A stretch of DNA of 64,000 nt from Lenzites betulinus (GCA_022264855.1 JABYQU010000005.1:310001-374000); one strand, 5' to 3'. Shown: positions 42,193 to 54,243, counted from the stretch's first letter. The notes: generated from the sequence alone by a model not told the origin. A program made the numbers and translations.

Positions 42193-44873
42193 TCAGTCCT
42201 CGTAGAAACCCATCTCCGCATCCCTCTTCGCGCGCATGAGCCCGGCGCGCTCCTGCTCGCTCATCGCATACCAGCCCTCGACACTATCCTCGAGCTCCAT
42301 CTCCCACTTCTCCTCGAGCTCCAGCATCTTCTTCGTCTTCTTCGGGGGCGGCGCGCGTGGCGGCGCAGGCGGGGGCGGGCGCCGATGCGGGTGCAGCGGC
42401 GCGATCCTGCGCAGCGCGCTCTTCGACGCCTTCACGAGCGGGGAGTACACCGGGCGCGCGCTCGCGGGGAACGGCGAGCCCGGCTGGGCGGACGCGCGCC
42501 GGATGAGCTCGGACATGGGTGTATGCTTGGTGGCTTTGGCGCCGATGGTGTAGGAGCGGTTCGAGTGCGAGAAGTTGCTGCGCGCGGAGGGCGTGGGGGT
42601 GGTGAGTTGCTTCGCGGGGGTGACGGAGGACGAAGCGGTGGACGGGTTGGGGACTTCGTTTTCCTACCATTGCTCTTTGAGCATCGAGTCCGTTGGCGGA
42701 ACGAAGAGGCAAGACGCACCTTGGTCTCGGTATCTGGGCTCTGTTGTCCCCCCGCGGATTTGCGCCCGGCCTTCTTCGGTGCAGGAGTGTCGGGGTCTGC
42801 ACTGATGGTGTTCGTGGATATGTCCGCGGCGTTCACCTCGTCGTCGTCTTCGTCGGAGAGAACGACGCCCCGTTGTTTCCCTTTCGCCTTGCCCTTTGTC
42901 CCGCTCTTCTTTCCAGAGGAGGTAGGCCCTGAGCCATTCTTGCTTGCGCTTGCCACAGCGGGGGGGTCCGCAGACGAATCGTCGGGCGCGGCGATGGTCG
43001 TCGTGGGCGAGGGAAGAGGCGGGGGCGGCATGGCTTCCTTGTCGCGTTCGTCAGCGGAGTCGTCGACGATCGCCCTGCTCTTTGGCGGCTTCTCCTTCTC
43101 CTTGCCCTTCGCCCGGCTCTTCTTTGGCGCAGCGGGCTTCTTCGGGTCCTTCTTCGCGCCCTTCTTGCCCTTCGCCCGCCCACTCGACGCGCCCCACTCC
43201 TCGTCACTCTCGTCCGCGCCACATCCGCCGGCACCGAAGTCGTCGTCATCGGCCGTACGCGCCTTCTTCCTGCTCTTCGACGGCTTCGCGGGGATGTCAC
43301 CGCCCCACTCTTCGTCCTCGTCGTCGAGCGGGTCCTTGCGCTTCCTCCGTGGCGCAGGCTTTGCCTTTGCGGGTGGCTGCGTCTCGGGCACGATGCTCGG
43401 TGAGGGAAGAGGTGGTACCGCGGCAGGTTCCTTGCTCTTTGATTGCAACAGGCCCGTACCCGCGTTCGGCTCTAGCGGGCCATCGTCGTCGGAGTCCTGG
43501 ACCGTCGACACATTGGGTCTCTTCCTCTTCCGCGGTAGGGGTGGCGGGGGCGACGACAATGGAGATAGGTCACGTTCAAGCCCCGGCGCAGCTATCTCCT
43601 GGGAGGTGTGTGGATGAGTCCGCGCCGAGGCAGAGGACGCGGTGGATGGAGGAGGGTCTGAGGGCGGGAGCTGGGAGCTGTGCATTCCGGGTATATGCAC
43701 CGGGGCTGGAAAATCAGACGTAGGTACGGGGATAGTGTTCACGTCGGACTCAAAGCCTGGGTCTGGGACGTGCGAGGTCTTCATGCGCTTCGCAAGAGGT
43801 GGGATGACGACCATAGCCTTACCCTTGCTGCCGCCAGAACCGCTTGCGTCCTTACTAGGCGACGATTTTGCAGCAGGTTTCTTCGCCTTGGGCTTGGGTT
43901 TGGGCTTCGGCTTTGGAGGAGGGGGCATGACCAACTCATCATCAGATGAGAGCTCTATCACGTCTTCGACAGGGTTGGTGGTACTCGCTGGCGCCTTGTT
44001 TGCCTGCGTGCGCGCACGGGAGCGCATCTTCGCACGTTCAGCGATATCCTGTGAGTAGAGCAGATCCATCTCTGTCATCTCTACCCCACTGTCTGACACT
44101 CGTCCCTTCCCAGATATAGCCTTGCTGGAGGTAGTCGAGGATGTAGATGATGGGTGCGATGGTGCGCCCTTGGGCTCTGTAGGTGGCACACCTGGCGTGG
44201 CGAAATTAGGGAGAGGTGACCGACCGGGATTTGGTGCAGCTGCGCTGGAGGAGCTTGCGATGGGGGAGGTGCCGACAGCCGCCGCTGCGTTCTTCCCCTT
44301 GTATGCGGGTCGCGGACGGGGCTTAGGACGAGGGGCTGAGGATGAGGAGGTGGTTGTAGAGATGGAACTATTAGCAAGTTTGGGTATAGTATCTGGTGTC
44401 TGGATGCTTGATATCTGCGCCCGTGTCTCTGGGGTGAAGGCAGAAATGTGGGAGACCACGGATCGGTCAGCAGTGAAGTTCGGAGTTTGGATGATTGATA
44501 TTGAGTCTTCGAAGCGGGGAGGTGGCGGTAGGGGAGCCCTCGCTAGTCGGTCCGTGAAATCGGGGGTCTGTATTGACGATCCTATACAACCTTCAGATCT
44601 AGGCTTATTTGCCGAGGTTTGGAGGGACTCACCAGTTGTATCATCGATGTGGGTTTGAGGTGCGGGAGGCGGCAAGAAACTAGGGCCGGCTAGTGCGTTC
44701 GGAGCGAGCAGAGCAGATGTGTCGAAAGACATGATATCTTCCTCCTCACTGTCGTCTACGTAACCCTGATAGGATCCTCTCGCCATTAAGCTTGCACGAC
44801 TGACTCTCTGTGCCTTGCGTTTGGTCGTAGGTACCGATGAGGTGATGGAGAGTGAAAGCGAAGGCGACGCCAA
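42193..44873 (-). CDS. Large disordered, charged nuclear-type protein
   Basis: Exons read leftwards: 44873-44633, 44581-42720, 42663-42193 (857 aa; 828 if the ATG at 44786, MARGSYQGYVDDSEEED, is used, which looks more natural). Rich in Ser, Pro, Lys, Asp and Glu, with several KPKPKPKPKAKK-type basic clusters and acidic runs such as DPLDDEDEEWGGD and ESDEEWGASS. The C-terminal 100 residues look folded and conserved: RPVYSPLVKASKSALRRIAP, KKMLELEEKWEMELED and the end RAKRDAEMGFYED. Likely nuclear and chromatin- or RNA-associated, by composition only; family not recognised. The first intron is 51 nt and free of stops in frame. Confidence 0.75.
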
Positions 44874-45158
44874 AGGAGATGGTGGCCAAGAGTCAAGGGG
44901 ACAGGGAGAAGCGCCGACGCGAGCGGCGCGTGTGGCGATGTTTACGCCACACGTGTGTCGCGTCCTTCCATCATGTGATCGCGTCTAAACGGGGCCGCGC
45001 TTCCGCCGCATTGTGCCACTGGCTCTTGAAGCCCGCTGCCAAGGTTTGCGTTCCAAACGGCCACTGTCAGCCCGCTCTCACACCGGTTATCCGCCGTATA
45101 TCTAGCTTCCTCATCTGCATCGTCTCGTATACTAACAGAGGCTCGGGCTGACGGAAAC
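44874..45158. promoter_or_regulatory. Bidirectional promoter, disordered protein and DUF427 gene
   Basis: 285 bp (372 bp if the internal start at 44786 is used) between divergent start codons. No distinct box recognised; GC-rich. Confidence 0.45.
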
Positions 45159-46107
45159 ATGAGTGTCTCACTGCCATTTCCACTCCCCCACGTCGAGTCT
45201 TCGCCGAGGCGCGTGCGTGTCCTCTTCGGTGGCGAGTACATCGTCGACACCACAGATGCTCTCCTGGTGTAAGCCCCCCTGATTCCCTCTGATACCTCAC
45301 ACAACCAACCACCCACGCAGCTGGCTGAAGCCGAACTACCCATACTACTTCTTCAAGGCGAAGGACGTGCCGAAGAAGTACCTCGTCGACGCCTTCGAGT
45401 CGCAGAAGCACCACCTCTACGACATCGTCGTCGAGGACCGCCGCGCAGAGGCCGCCGCGACGATCTACAGCGAGGAGGAGCTCGACGGGCTCATCCAGAT
45501 CGAGTTCAGCGTCATGGACGCGTGGTTCGAGGAGGACGAGCAGATCTACGTCCATCCCAAGGACCCGTACAAGGTCTGTTCGCCTAAGCCGAAGCCGGGC
45601 GGCGGCGGGGCTTACTCAAGAAATGCATGTGCTGACCCATGCTTATGCAGCGCGTGGACGTCCTTCAGTCATCGCGGCATGTGCGGATCGAGGTCAACGG
45701 CGTCGAGGTAGCGAACACGACGCGCCCACGGCTGCTCTTCGAGACGAGCCTCCCGACGCGGTACTACATCCCGAAGCCGGACTGCAAGCTCGACCTCCTC
45801 GTGCCGTCCGAGCTGACTACCCAGTGCCCTTACAAGGTACCGTAGCGCCCGTTGCGCGCGCTGCGTCCCCTGGTGCTGACCGAGGGATGGACTGCAGGGA
45901 ATCGCGAACTACTACCATGTGCAATTGCCCACGGGGGAGACTGCGCAAGACATCGTGTGGTGGTACCGCACCCCGCAGCTGGAGTGCGCCGAGGTTAAGG
46001 GCTGCGTTGCGTTCTACGACGAGAAGGTCGATGTGTACGTCGACGGCGTCCTGCAGCCCCGCCCGGAGAGCCCGTGGGCGGCCAGCCGGCGTAGCAGTCA
46101 CATCTGA
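45159..46107 (+). CDS. Protein with two DUF427 domains
   Basis: Exons 45159-45268, 45321-45573, 45651-45836 and 45898-46107, 252 aa. Two similar halves: RVRVLFGGEYIVDTTDALLV with WLKPNYPYYFFKAKDV, then RVDVLQSSRHVRIEVNGVEV with TRPRLLFETSLPTRYYIP. Each has the DUF427 pattern of a short beta-sheet core followed by a W- or Y-rich strand. The second half continues GIANYYHVQLPTG and VAFYDEKVDVYVDGV. The biochemical function of the family is not established. No signal peptide, no membrane segment. Codon use and GC resemble neighbouring housekeeping genes. Two-domain forms are common in fungi (recalled). Confidence 0.85.
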
Positions 46108-46337
46108 ACGCCGCACATCTAGCATTACGAGGGGAGAAGGGGGGGGGTGGAGAACACGGACATTAAGAGCATCCTAGTCATGTTTTGTTTCATAGTCATC
46201 TTGCATAAGCGCAGTGCTTTCGTAGTGCTTTCGTTTCAGGCTATCCAAACACGCAGAATCCAAAGTCTACCTGGGAAGGATCTAGATGAATAAGATACAG
46301 GGATATCATCGTAGCGAGGTATTAGAGAATCCAGTCG

Positions 46338-47307
46338 TTACTGGATCGATGGCGACGACTGAGCTGGTGGACGGCCGTCCGTCGAGGAGTGCTCAGCTGC
46401 CGAGATGTCATTGGACAGTCTGGAAATTTCCGAGAACGCTGCTCTGAGCAAGTCCAAGTCCGCATCGAGGTTCTCCGCGCGGGATTTCATCTGCAGAAAG
46501 TCAGGCTCATAGCGACGCAGATGGAAGTCTTTTAAGACTTACTGCCGCGATGGTGTCACTCGCAGCGATGAGCTCGTGATGGTGGTTGTATACCAGACTT
46601 TGCCTCTCACTGTCCAACTGCCTGATCTCTACGTATTTAAAGATGGCATGGAAACAAGCAATGGTGAGCTGCATTGGCGGTAGAAGTGTAGCATCACACA
46701 CTCACCAGTTAATAGGTCATTCTCCGTCTTCAGAAGCGTCGTTAACGATGACGTCGTGATCAACTGTTCATAATACGCCCGCGCATCGAACGCAAGCGAG
46801 TCTACAACCAGACCCAATCAGCCCGGGTTGCACCACACACACACAAACCCCCGCCCTCTCCGCGGCGTGACACGCACCAAAGTCCATCGGGTCCTGATTG
46901 CTCTTCGGCCCGCCCAGAGGAGGAGGCGGCCCCAGCCCCAGCCCATAATGCTTCCTCAACATCTCCCTTGCCCGCGTCTTCTGCCTCTCCACGCCCGCAC
47001 CCGCGCGTCCCTCCGCCGCAGCAGAAGCCAAGCTTGCCAGAGACCCCGAGGCACGCCGTGGGTTTGCTGCCGCGGGCAGCTGCGCACCGCGCAGGGACGA
47101 AGGGGAGGTGGGCCGCCGGAGAGGGGATGTTGGGACGCGCGGAGCGGGTTGTGTGGGTGTGCGTGAGCCGGCGCGGGAGGGTGTGCCTGGGGTGTGGGGG
47201 GTGAGGGGCGTGTGTGGGCTGTATGGGGTCCGCGGAGGACTGGCGGTCGGGTTTAGAGACATAGGCGGTGGTCGTGAGTGCGCCCTATTCAAATGGTGAG
47301 GTTTCAA
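46338..47307 (-). CDS. VPS51: VPS51 subunit of the GARP/EARP tethering complex
   Basis: Four exons read leftwards: 47307-46878, 46801-46706, 46628-46543, 46490-46338 (254 aa). Vps51 links the tethering complex to the t-SNARE Tlg1 in endosome-to-Golgi transport. The first 120 residues are Pro/Ser/Thr-rich and disordered. The conserved core follows: REMLRKHYGLG, DPMDFGDSLAFDARAYYEQL, SSLTTLLKTENDLLTEIRQL, YNHHHELIAASDTIAAMKS and a coiled-coil end. This is the Vps51/Vps67 N-terminal signature. The protein stops right after it, as in yeast (164 aa), and lacks the long C-terminal part of animal and plant VPS51. Confidence 0.88.
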
Positions 47308-47715
47308 GGTGTGTCCCAGGGCGCAACGGGAACTGTTAACGCTATGAGGTTACGATATTGGACAATCTGGCGGTGATGGTAAGAGGAATGAAGCAAGCGC
47401 TCTCCGGGCCCCGGTCATGTAAGAAGCTTCATCATAATTGCCTTTTTGGGAATTATACTGAACGCCGTGTCAGATACGCGCAAACCAGTGTTGGCACAGT
47501 CCGCAAGCTGTTGACCAAGTTGACCAGTCCGCCGGACTCGGGCGACAGTCGCCCGAGTCGACGGTTGACTTTCGCACGCCGGATGACTTTTGCAGCGCCT
47601 CCCGGACCATCGCGCGCCGCGCGCGAGACTCGAGCGTTCCTACCAGGCGCCGTTGTGTATTTCTGTGAGATGCTCGTCAACGCGTCCGTATTCTGTGCAT
47701 ACTCTCACAATAGGG
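47308..47715. other. Intergenic, nothing recognised
   Basis: About 400 bp with an inverted-repeat-like core near 47532-47560 (GGACTCGGGCGACAGTCGCC with a following CGAGTC), which could form a hairpin. No gene. Confidence 0.3.
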
Positions 47716-48279
47716 CTAGCTGCTACTGAGAATACTGTCAACCAAGGTGTCAATATCGAACCCCTGCTCATCACCGCCCCCCGGCACTTCCTCCCCATCG
47801 GCATCCATGTCGAGAATCTCCCACAAAGCAAGTTCATCGTCCATAGCTGGCATGCTCGACGCCGCTGATTGTGTCCGCCAATAGTCTGTTTGGAAGTCAG
47901 ACAGGGTGTCGAGGGTGATGTGATGCACCGAAGGGAATGCAATGTCGGCCCCAGGTAAGTCTTCGTCAGCTCTTTCCATGTCCGAAAAAATAATTGCGTC
48001 GAAGCCCATGGCCCGCCGTGATGCATTACCGGCATCTGTGCTCTCAGGAGCTTGTGGAACTTTAGATGGGCCAGGACTCATAGCGCCGTCAGCATCTACT
48101 ACATAGCAGCAGCTCAGTATCATGGTATTTGCAGAATAAATTATATTATGCCAGTCCCCGTGGCCTGCACATATATAACCCGGGTGATCATAGAACAGTA
48201 GTCTATACCACGAGCGCCTCGAGCGATCTTGCACCTGCTTGGTCGTTGTATAAAGCTGGGCAGACATCGCGGACAACAT
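47716..48279 (-). CDS. Hypothetical acidic protein
   Basis: One open frame of 187 codons, read leftwards from 48279. The first 60 residues look less gene-like (basic, Tyr/Cys-rich). From about residue 66 (MSPGPSKVPQAPEST) the composition becomes that of a normal acidic protein: MGFDAIIFSDMERADEDLPG, LDTLSDFQTDYWRTQS, ELALWEILDMDADGEE and the end DIDTLVDSILSSS. The true start may be an internal Met or an upstream exon. The acidic, Leu/Phe/Trp-containing blocks would suit an activation domain, but nothing proves it. No known family. Confidence 0.4.
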   Translation of the reverse strand: MLSAMSAQLYTTTKQVQDRSRRSWYRLLFYDHPGYICAGHGDWHNIIYSANTMILSCCYVVDADGAMSPGPSKVPQAPESTDAGNASRRAMGFDAIIFSDMERADEDLPGADIAFPSVHHITLDTLSDFQTDYWRTQSAASSMPAMDDELALWEILDMDADGEEVPGGGDEQGFDIDTLVDSILSSS

Positions 48280-48573
48280 CGAGAGCAGCGCGAAGCGTCG
48301 AGGCGGTGGCGAGCGATCAAGGTAGATAAAATAGGCGCTCTGTCGCGCTTAGATTCTGGATATATTCACGTGCTGCTACTCAACCAATCAGGAGCCGTGC
48401 CCTACAGTCATCCACGGTGGGAAAGTCTACAGTCTCGAGTCGCCCACAAGTCGGCCAAGCGACAGTCCGCAAGTCGCCGTGAGTCTTCCGCGGACGTATG
48501 CTGACTGTGCCAACACTGGCGCAAACGTCATCACAACTGCGGTCTTGGCAGGTTATCCCCATGCAGTTCTAAC

Positions 48574-48655
48574 GGTTCCGTGGTCTAATGGTTATGACGT
48601 CTGCTTCACAAGTTGAACACGCTGAAGGCTCCCGGTTCGATCCCGGGCGGAGCCA
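48574..48655 (+). tRNA. tRNA-Val(CAC) with a 9-nt intron
   Basis: Seven-base acceptor stem GGTTCCG/CGGAGCC (one G-T pair) plus discriminator A. D arm around GTGGTCTAATGGTTATGAC (A box TGGTCTAATGG); T arm CCCGG-TTCGATC-CCGGG containing the B box GGTTCGATCCC. The anticodon loop reads TTCACA then, after an insert, C, so the anticodon is CAC, valine. The insert AGTTGAACA (48611-48619) sits after position 37, the normal place for tRNA introns. The anticodon stem TCTGC/GCTGA has one T-T mismatch. A run of five T at 48658-48662 serves as Pol III terminator. Confidence 0.93.
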
Positions 48656-49021
48656 CATTTTTGCTCATGCTCGTTGGGATCCCTCTGCAGCCATCCCTCC
48701 AGAGACCTTCATGCATGATGAATGAATTTAGCCTGTGACAGGCGGCTGGCCTCGGCTAGCTTTCCCGAAGGTGTTCACATCGCTCTTGGTAACAGTACTA
48801 GTCGAGCGACTCGGGCCGAGAGGGTCGTACTTTGACCGGCGTTGCAGGACATCACAAGTTTGAAGCGGAACTATCACATTAATCACTCTACACTGCACTG
48901 GGAATTAGAACACGGAGAGTTACGTATTGCACAGCGTATGTAAGATTACTACAGTAATGTCCAAGATATGTCGTACAAGTAAGGATCTAGGGACAAGTTC
49001 CCCCGCGCGCTATTCATGAAC
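48656..49021. other. Intergenic between tRNA-Val and the FRAG1-like gene
   Basis: 366 bp; starts with the T5 terminator of the tRNA and otherwise presumably holds the 3' untranslated region of the minus-strand gene. Confidence 0.45.
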
Positions 49022-50234
49022 CTAGGGATACGCGCCACCCGCCGTGTTAGCGTGCCCATTCGCCGGATAGGCTACAGATGCCCCGCCGTTCCCGAACGTC
49101 GCCGGCCCGGCATTGTGGCTCATGGGCGTGTAGCCGTTGGGGTCAGCGTACGCCGACTCGGACCCAGCAGCCGCGTGGCCGTTGGGCCCGCTGTACCCGT
49201 CGGGCATGGCGCCGTTCCCGACGTTCGCCTCGCGCGCGGCCGCGGCGCCTTGGCCGTGCTGCTGCATCGCGAGCAGGCGCTCGCGCGAGAGCTCGCCCTT
49301 GTGCACGCCCTTCGAGAGCCGGAGGTCGAAGAAGAAGGTGAGGAGGTAGAAGGTGAACCCGAACGCGATGGTCCATTCCAGGATCGCTGTGGCGGACGGC
49401 AGTCATGAGTTACACATCGAATGGCGAGCGGGAGAGCAGGACGCACCTCCGGGGTCTGTGGCCTCAAACAGGGTGATGGCGAACGCGACCGCGAGGACGA
49501 TGAGCAGGCCCGCGATGACGCCCTTCACTATATACAGGGTCTTCAGCTTGCGCACCTCCACGAAGTCGCGGCTGATCCAGCGGTACTGTCAACGTCAGAT
49601 ATTCCAGGTGTGAGTAAGATCGGATCTGGGCACCGCATATGCAGGGCTGCCCACCTCGATCACGGTGAAGATCGCGCTCATGCCGACGCCCACAATGAAC
49701 ACGAGCAGGAAGACACGGTGCAGCTGCGGGTGGCGCTTCGTGTCGAAGATGGAGAGCAGGATGAGCCCGCACATCCCGACGAAGGCGAAGAACACGGCGA
49801 GCGAGGCGAGCGCGCGCTCGCGACGGCGCATGTTGGCCACGAGCCTAGAGCAGACCTTAAGTATCTTTTCAATGGGGTGAATGTGTGGAAAAAATGTACC
49901 GTCCAGAATGCCTGAGATATCTCTCAATGGCGGAGGAGAGGAAGAAGGACAGTCCGGTAATGACACAGCCGACAATGAACAGCGGCTTCAGGATGTCTGC
50001 GCCCACATCGGAGATGTAGGCGATATTTCCGTCTTGCGAGACATAGTGCGGCCTGCCGCTAGCCAGCCATGTGATGAGGAGTGCCCAGAGGGTGGCTGAC
50101 GAAAAGCGAAATTAGCTTTGCTGCTTGCAGACGCGCGCGTACGCGATGAGATACGCACCAAACCACATGAACGAGCCGAAGAGCGGTATCCATACATAGA
50201 GCCAGTGGTGGTGGTCATGAGGGAGGCCAAACAT
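49022..50234 (-). CDS. FRAG1/DRAM/SFK1-family membrane protein
   Basis: Five exons read leftwards: 50234-50159, 50095-49900, 49844-49655, 49585-49447, 49386-49022 (321 aa). The protein starts MFGLPHDHHHWLYVWIPL. About six hydrophobic segments follow, among them FGSFMWFATLWALLITWLA, LFIVGCVITGLSFFLSSAIE, FFAFVGMCGLILLSIFD, VFLLVFIVGVGMSAIFTVIE and GVIAGLLIVLAVAFAITLFE. The loop GNIAYISDVGAD is the hallmark of the family. Relatives act at the plasma membrane or lysosome (yeast Sfk1 in PI4-kinase and lipid asymmetry, human PGAP2 in GPI-anchor remodelling); which role applies is open. The last 85 residues are a Gly/Ala/Asn-rich cytosolic tail without motifs. Confidence 0.87.
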
Positions 50235-50918
50235 TTTTGCAGGTGTTCGTCAAGTGCTTTGTGTCGTATTCAGGTCGTGTGCAGGTCGTTTTCGCGGAAT
50301 AAAGTGAGCGGCTGGCCCGTACGATCGGGGACTACGGCTGCTTGGAAATTTCGGTATGGGCCCGCTAGCCTCGGGAAGACGACGCGAGAGATAGCTCGAG
50401 GAAAGGAGGGGGGTGCAATGCATCGTGTGGGGATAGGACCGGATGGTCTTAAGCGGTCGAGGAGAAACTCGACAAGCCGCGCGCAGCCCGCGCTCTGTAC
50501 ACTCTCACTGACGTCACGCCGTATGCAAGCCGTCTGCCACGCCTTGGAGTACTGCCCCGGCAAACCGGCCTCTGTCTGCAAGCGTGAACGGTACTGCCCT
50601 CAGTGGATGCCTCGCGCCGCATTGATCAGCATGGCTGACAACATCTCGGAGTTAACACCGCGAGTAAACGGATGGCATAGCGCGCTGACGATAAAAACAG
50701 GTGTTCGAACGCTCTCTTCCAGCCACGACCAACATTGCGACAGCGCCCCCAACGCGTAGAAGGTCCGTAGAAACATACCAGGTAGCGGGAATAGTAGTGT
50801 ACAACAGCACGTCAGTCGAACACAAATAAAGGTAGGTATATCGCATGGCAAGAGCGGTCGTCGCTGATGCTCGCGAAAAAGGGGTGTCGCGGGGAGAAGC
50901 CCGGGTTTGTATGGGCAG
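50235..50918. promoter_or_regulatory. Intergenic region upstream of the FRAG1-like gene
   Basis: About 680 bp in tandem arrangement (both neighbours on the minus strand): 5' region of the FRAG1-like gene and 3' untranslated region of the DsbA-like gene. Nothing else is recognised. Confidence 0.4.
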
Positions 50919-51906
50919 TCATGCCTTGACGGTAGCGGCAGCAGCCATGGGGCAACCACCATCGGAGCAGATGGGCGCCGCAGAGATGGGGTGCAGCGGC
51001 CCTTTGCCAGCGAGCTTTCGGAAGATCTACAACACCGGGTCAGCCTTCGACAAACTGAAGTATCCTGTTGCCCACCTGGACGTAGACGTCTGACGTCTGA
51101 CCACCGCTTACGGCCCACTTGCCGTTGATGATGGTGAAGGGCACTCCAGTAACACCCTTCTTGCGCGCTTCATTGGCCATCGACTCTATTTCCTCGCGGT
51201 ACTCGTCTGACTTCAAGAATTCGAGGGCCTGCGGACAACGTAAGCGACATCCGCTCTCACAAGGCGATCGGGGGCGCGACGTACCTCATCCTTGGTCATG
51301 ACTCCTTCGCTTTCGGCCAGGTCTGAGAGGTAATCGTAGTCGGAGATGCTCTTGCCCTCGGTGAAGTAGGTGAAGAACAGAGACTCCAAGAGTTTGTCCT
51401 GGAGCTCCTGCCCACCCACATCAAATGCCTTCCGCACAAGGCGGTGCGCGCGGATGGTCTGGCAGAGCTCGCCCTCGAAGGAACTGCGGAATTGGCAGTC
51501 AGTCCCTCGCTCCGAATCGAAAAGACCCCAGTAAAACGGCGCGCGCTCACACTTTGACACCGACTTCCTCCGCGCGCGTAGTGACCATCTCCTTGATCTG
51601 CTTCAGCTTCTCCACTCCGAACTTGTCGTGATAGAATGTGGCACGATCGACGACTTGCCCCTCCTCCATGGTGGGATGGAGGAGGAATGGCCTGTGGTCG
51701 ATCTTGACGGTCAGGCCGCAGTCCGCGACCTCTTCAAGCGCTTTCTGCAGCTCGCGCTGGCCTATGTAACACCATGGGCAGGTCTGCGGGCAGGCGGGAT
51801 GGGATGCGCGGTCAGCGCGCGGTCCGGGGGTGGGGAAATGAGGGATCAGTGAAGATGGGCGCACCATGTCGGATATGACCACCAACGATACTACTCTGGG
51901 CTGCAT
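50919..51906 (-). CDS. DsbA/FrnE-like thioredoxin-fold oxidoreductase
   Basis: Five exons read leftwards: 51906-51865, 51783-51551, 51483-51285, 51228-51076, 51026-50919 (244 aa). The first splice joins VVISDM to TCPWCYIGQRELQKAL, giving the CPWC active site of the FrnE/2-hydroxychromene-2-carboxylate-isomerase-like DsbA group. Then come LTVKIDHRPFLLHP, RAHRLVRKAFD, LFFTYFTEGKSISD, KKGVTGVPFTIINGKWAV (cis-Pro loop V-P) and SGGQTSDVYVQIFRKLA. No signal peptide, so probably cytosolic. The C-terminal tail has CSDGGCPMA, two cysteines that might bind metal or form a disulphide (inference). The exact substrate is unknown. Confidence 0.88.
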
Positions 51907-54243
51907 GCTGGGCGCGCGGAGACTGCTGAGTCAACTCCTGAATGCGAGCGCGTGCGAGATGGCGGCGGGGTAGGGTGCGAGCGATGGGTGCGGGCTTGGG
52001 TGCAGTGCTCTGAGGGGCACGGGTGAAGCTGTGGGGTGCTGGCGGGGGTCGGGGCGGCGGGTAGACAAGTGCAGTATAGCCAGGGGGTGGATGCGGACGG
52101 GATGGCGAGCGCCGGAACGTATATATGAGTAGGAGGGGCGGTTTACAAATAGCAGGAGGGGGGATTGGTGAGCAGCCGCTGCTAGCGCTCGAGCGCCGCG
52201 CCGGAGACCCTTCAAGTCGGTCACACCCCGTCACGATTGCGATATTGCGCGGTGACCCGGGCGCACCTGGCTCGCCGACCGCGGCGCATCCCTCCTCCGC
52301 TCGTCTCCTCCTTGCCCCCGAGCCTTGTCGTGCTGAGCGATGCCGCGGGCCTGCCAGAGCCGCATGCACGTCCGCCGGGCACTCTCACTCCGCCCCCGCC
52401 GTCGACGACGGCCGGGTCTGCTGCCGACTGATGCTCCCCCGTGTTTGTCCAGAATGCTTATCTATGTCATCGCGGGAGACGCCATGATGAGAAACGCTCT
52501 CCATAAAGAGCACTGTATGTCATGCTAGCTTTCGTCCGTTGGCCTCGTTGTCCGAGCTTTCCGGACAAATGGTGCGCCCCTGGTTCGCCCTGTCTCTGTG
52601 TTGTCAGCTCCAATCGTTCAAATTCACGAAATTTTGTAGGCCCCCTCTAGGCGTGTGAAGCGAGACTGCGCCCGCGGCGGGTGCTCTATAATGTGTCTCT
52701 CGCCTGCCGTCGCAGTCGGTCATCACGCGCGGGCCTGCGCGGGCTCGGGCTCACGGTCGTCAGTAAGGGTTCGCAGCGGGCGGGCACACACGAGGCACAC
52801 CCAATGTCACGCCATGGGGTATCCTCACCGCTAATACGTCTTCGAAGCGACTGCGATGTCTGCAGCACTCTTCTGGCCTTCGGAGTGACACCCGGGCTGG
52901 GTTACATTCCATCGTGACCTGGTTTATATCGATATCACCGACGGTGAACCCCTCGGGCATCCCTCGGAGCCCCGGGCTTAGCGGTGAGCTATAATGCGCA
53001 TGCTGCGCGGGCCAATGATAGCGTCTTGCCGTTTGTGACACCCACCGCTGAAAAACTCCCCCTCCCCCTCCCTTGGCCTAGCTCCGAACTCACATTGGCC
53101 CCCTGATCTCGCAACAGCGTCTTCGGGAAGCACACATTAGAGTTTATTGGTAGCGAGCTCTTCGCGGTAAGTGTGCCATGTCCGTTGTGGTTGCTGACAT
53201 GCCGCTTGCTTCTACACTCTGGAAGCGCGTGGTCTCGCTTCTAACGGTGGTTTACAGAGAATATGAATTCGGCGCGGTGACGAAGCTTCAGAGGTGTGCG
53301 TTTGATCTCTATCCTGCAGGCACACTGAAACAGCCGGGGTTCGAACAGATTTGTAAGTTATATCAATGGGTGTGTCATTGTCTCCTGAGCCGCTGTCTTC
53401 CCTACGATCTGACATGGCCGGCAGTATAGGTTTAAAATGTGCTTCAACCGAGCTGGTGCTTGAGACGATCCACTGAACCTACTCGAGCCATTGTTATGAA
53501 CCTGTTAACGTATCATTTAGTGGGTTGGAGTACGTTGGACTCAGGGCCCGAACCGTATCGCAAACTTTCCAGGGTTTCTCCCCGTGTTGATGTATACTAG
53601 GGCTAGTCAACATTTATCGTTGGTTGCTGGCCAATAAGTGTTGAGGGTCTTGAAATTGAACTCCAAGAGCGTGCACGGCAGGGAAGCTTGTATTCCATTC
53701 TGTCACCCCCCGCTTCCACCCCTTTGATAATCTCCCATCGCTACTTTCAACCCGCGGCGGGGACTGTCATGCGTGCGAGGAGCGGTTTCCGCGCTGAGAT
53801 AACCGCTAATGAAGCCCCTATAGTTATGGGGAATTTTGCACTTGGCCAAGGCACGCAAGCACTTGTTGCTTTCGTGCTCTCCACCACTCTGCTGCCTCTC
53901 ACCGACCGACACCAACCTACGACGCGAGCTTGACATGGTCTCCCTCAGAAGTACGCGTTTCGTTACCGTCATCGCGTTCAGACTCGGGGGTCGCCACACG
54001 CTCTCAAGCATCCATCTGTCTGAGTAGCATTAAATTAGAGGCGTTGTGGAATGATAGGAAGCGCCTGCCATGAGGCGTGGGGACCGGGAGAGCGGCAGGA
54101 GGAACGGCGGGAGCGCCGGGATGGGGTCAGTTGAGACTCCGCCGTCGCTCGTTCCTCTTCCTGCTGGATCCTCTCCTCCCCGTCCTTCTCCCCGTTTACC
54201 CCCTTCTACCTCTTCATTGTCTCCCCCGGCTCCCCTCGCCGCC
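51907..54243. other. 2.3-kb gene-poor region
   Basis: Several short overlapping frames, none with a family motif or good exon signals. The left part (51907-52480) is very GC- and Pro-codon-rich, the right part AT-richer. A longer N-terminal frame for the following kinase opens at 54070 in frame with it and would add 58 Ser/Pro-rich residues. No RNA gene or mobile element is seen. Confidence 0.35.

Noticed and set aside
42385..43617. 410-codon open frame on the plus strand
   Set aside because: Antisense shadow of the Lys/Ser/Pro-rich minus-strand gene; Ser/Phe-rich composition follows from the opposite codons.
51812..52369. 185-codon minus-strand frame upstream of the DsbA-like gene
   Set aside because: Arg/Pro-rich, overlaps the first exon and intron of the gene in another frame; compositional.
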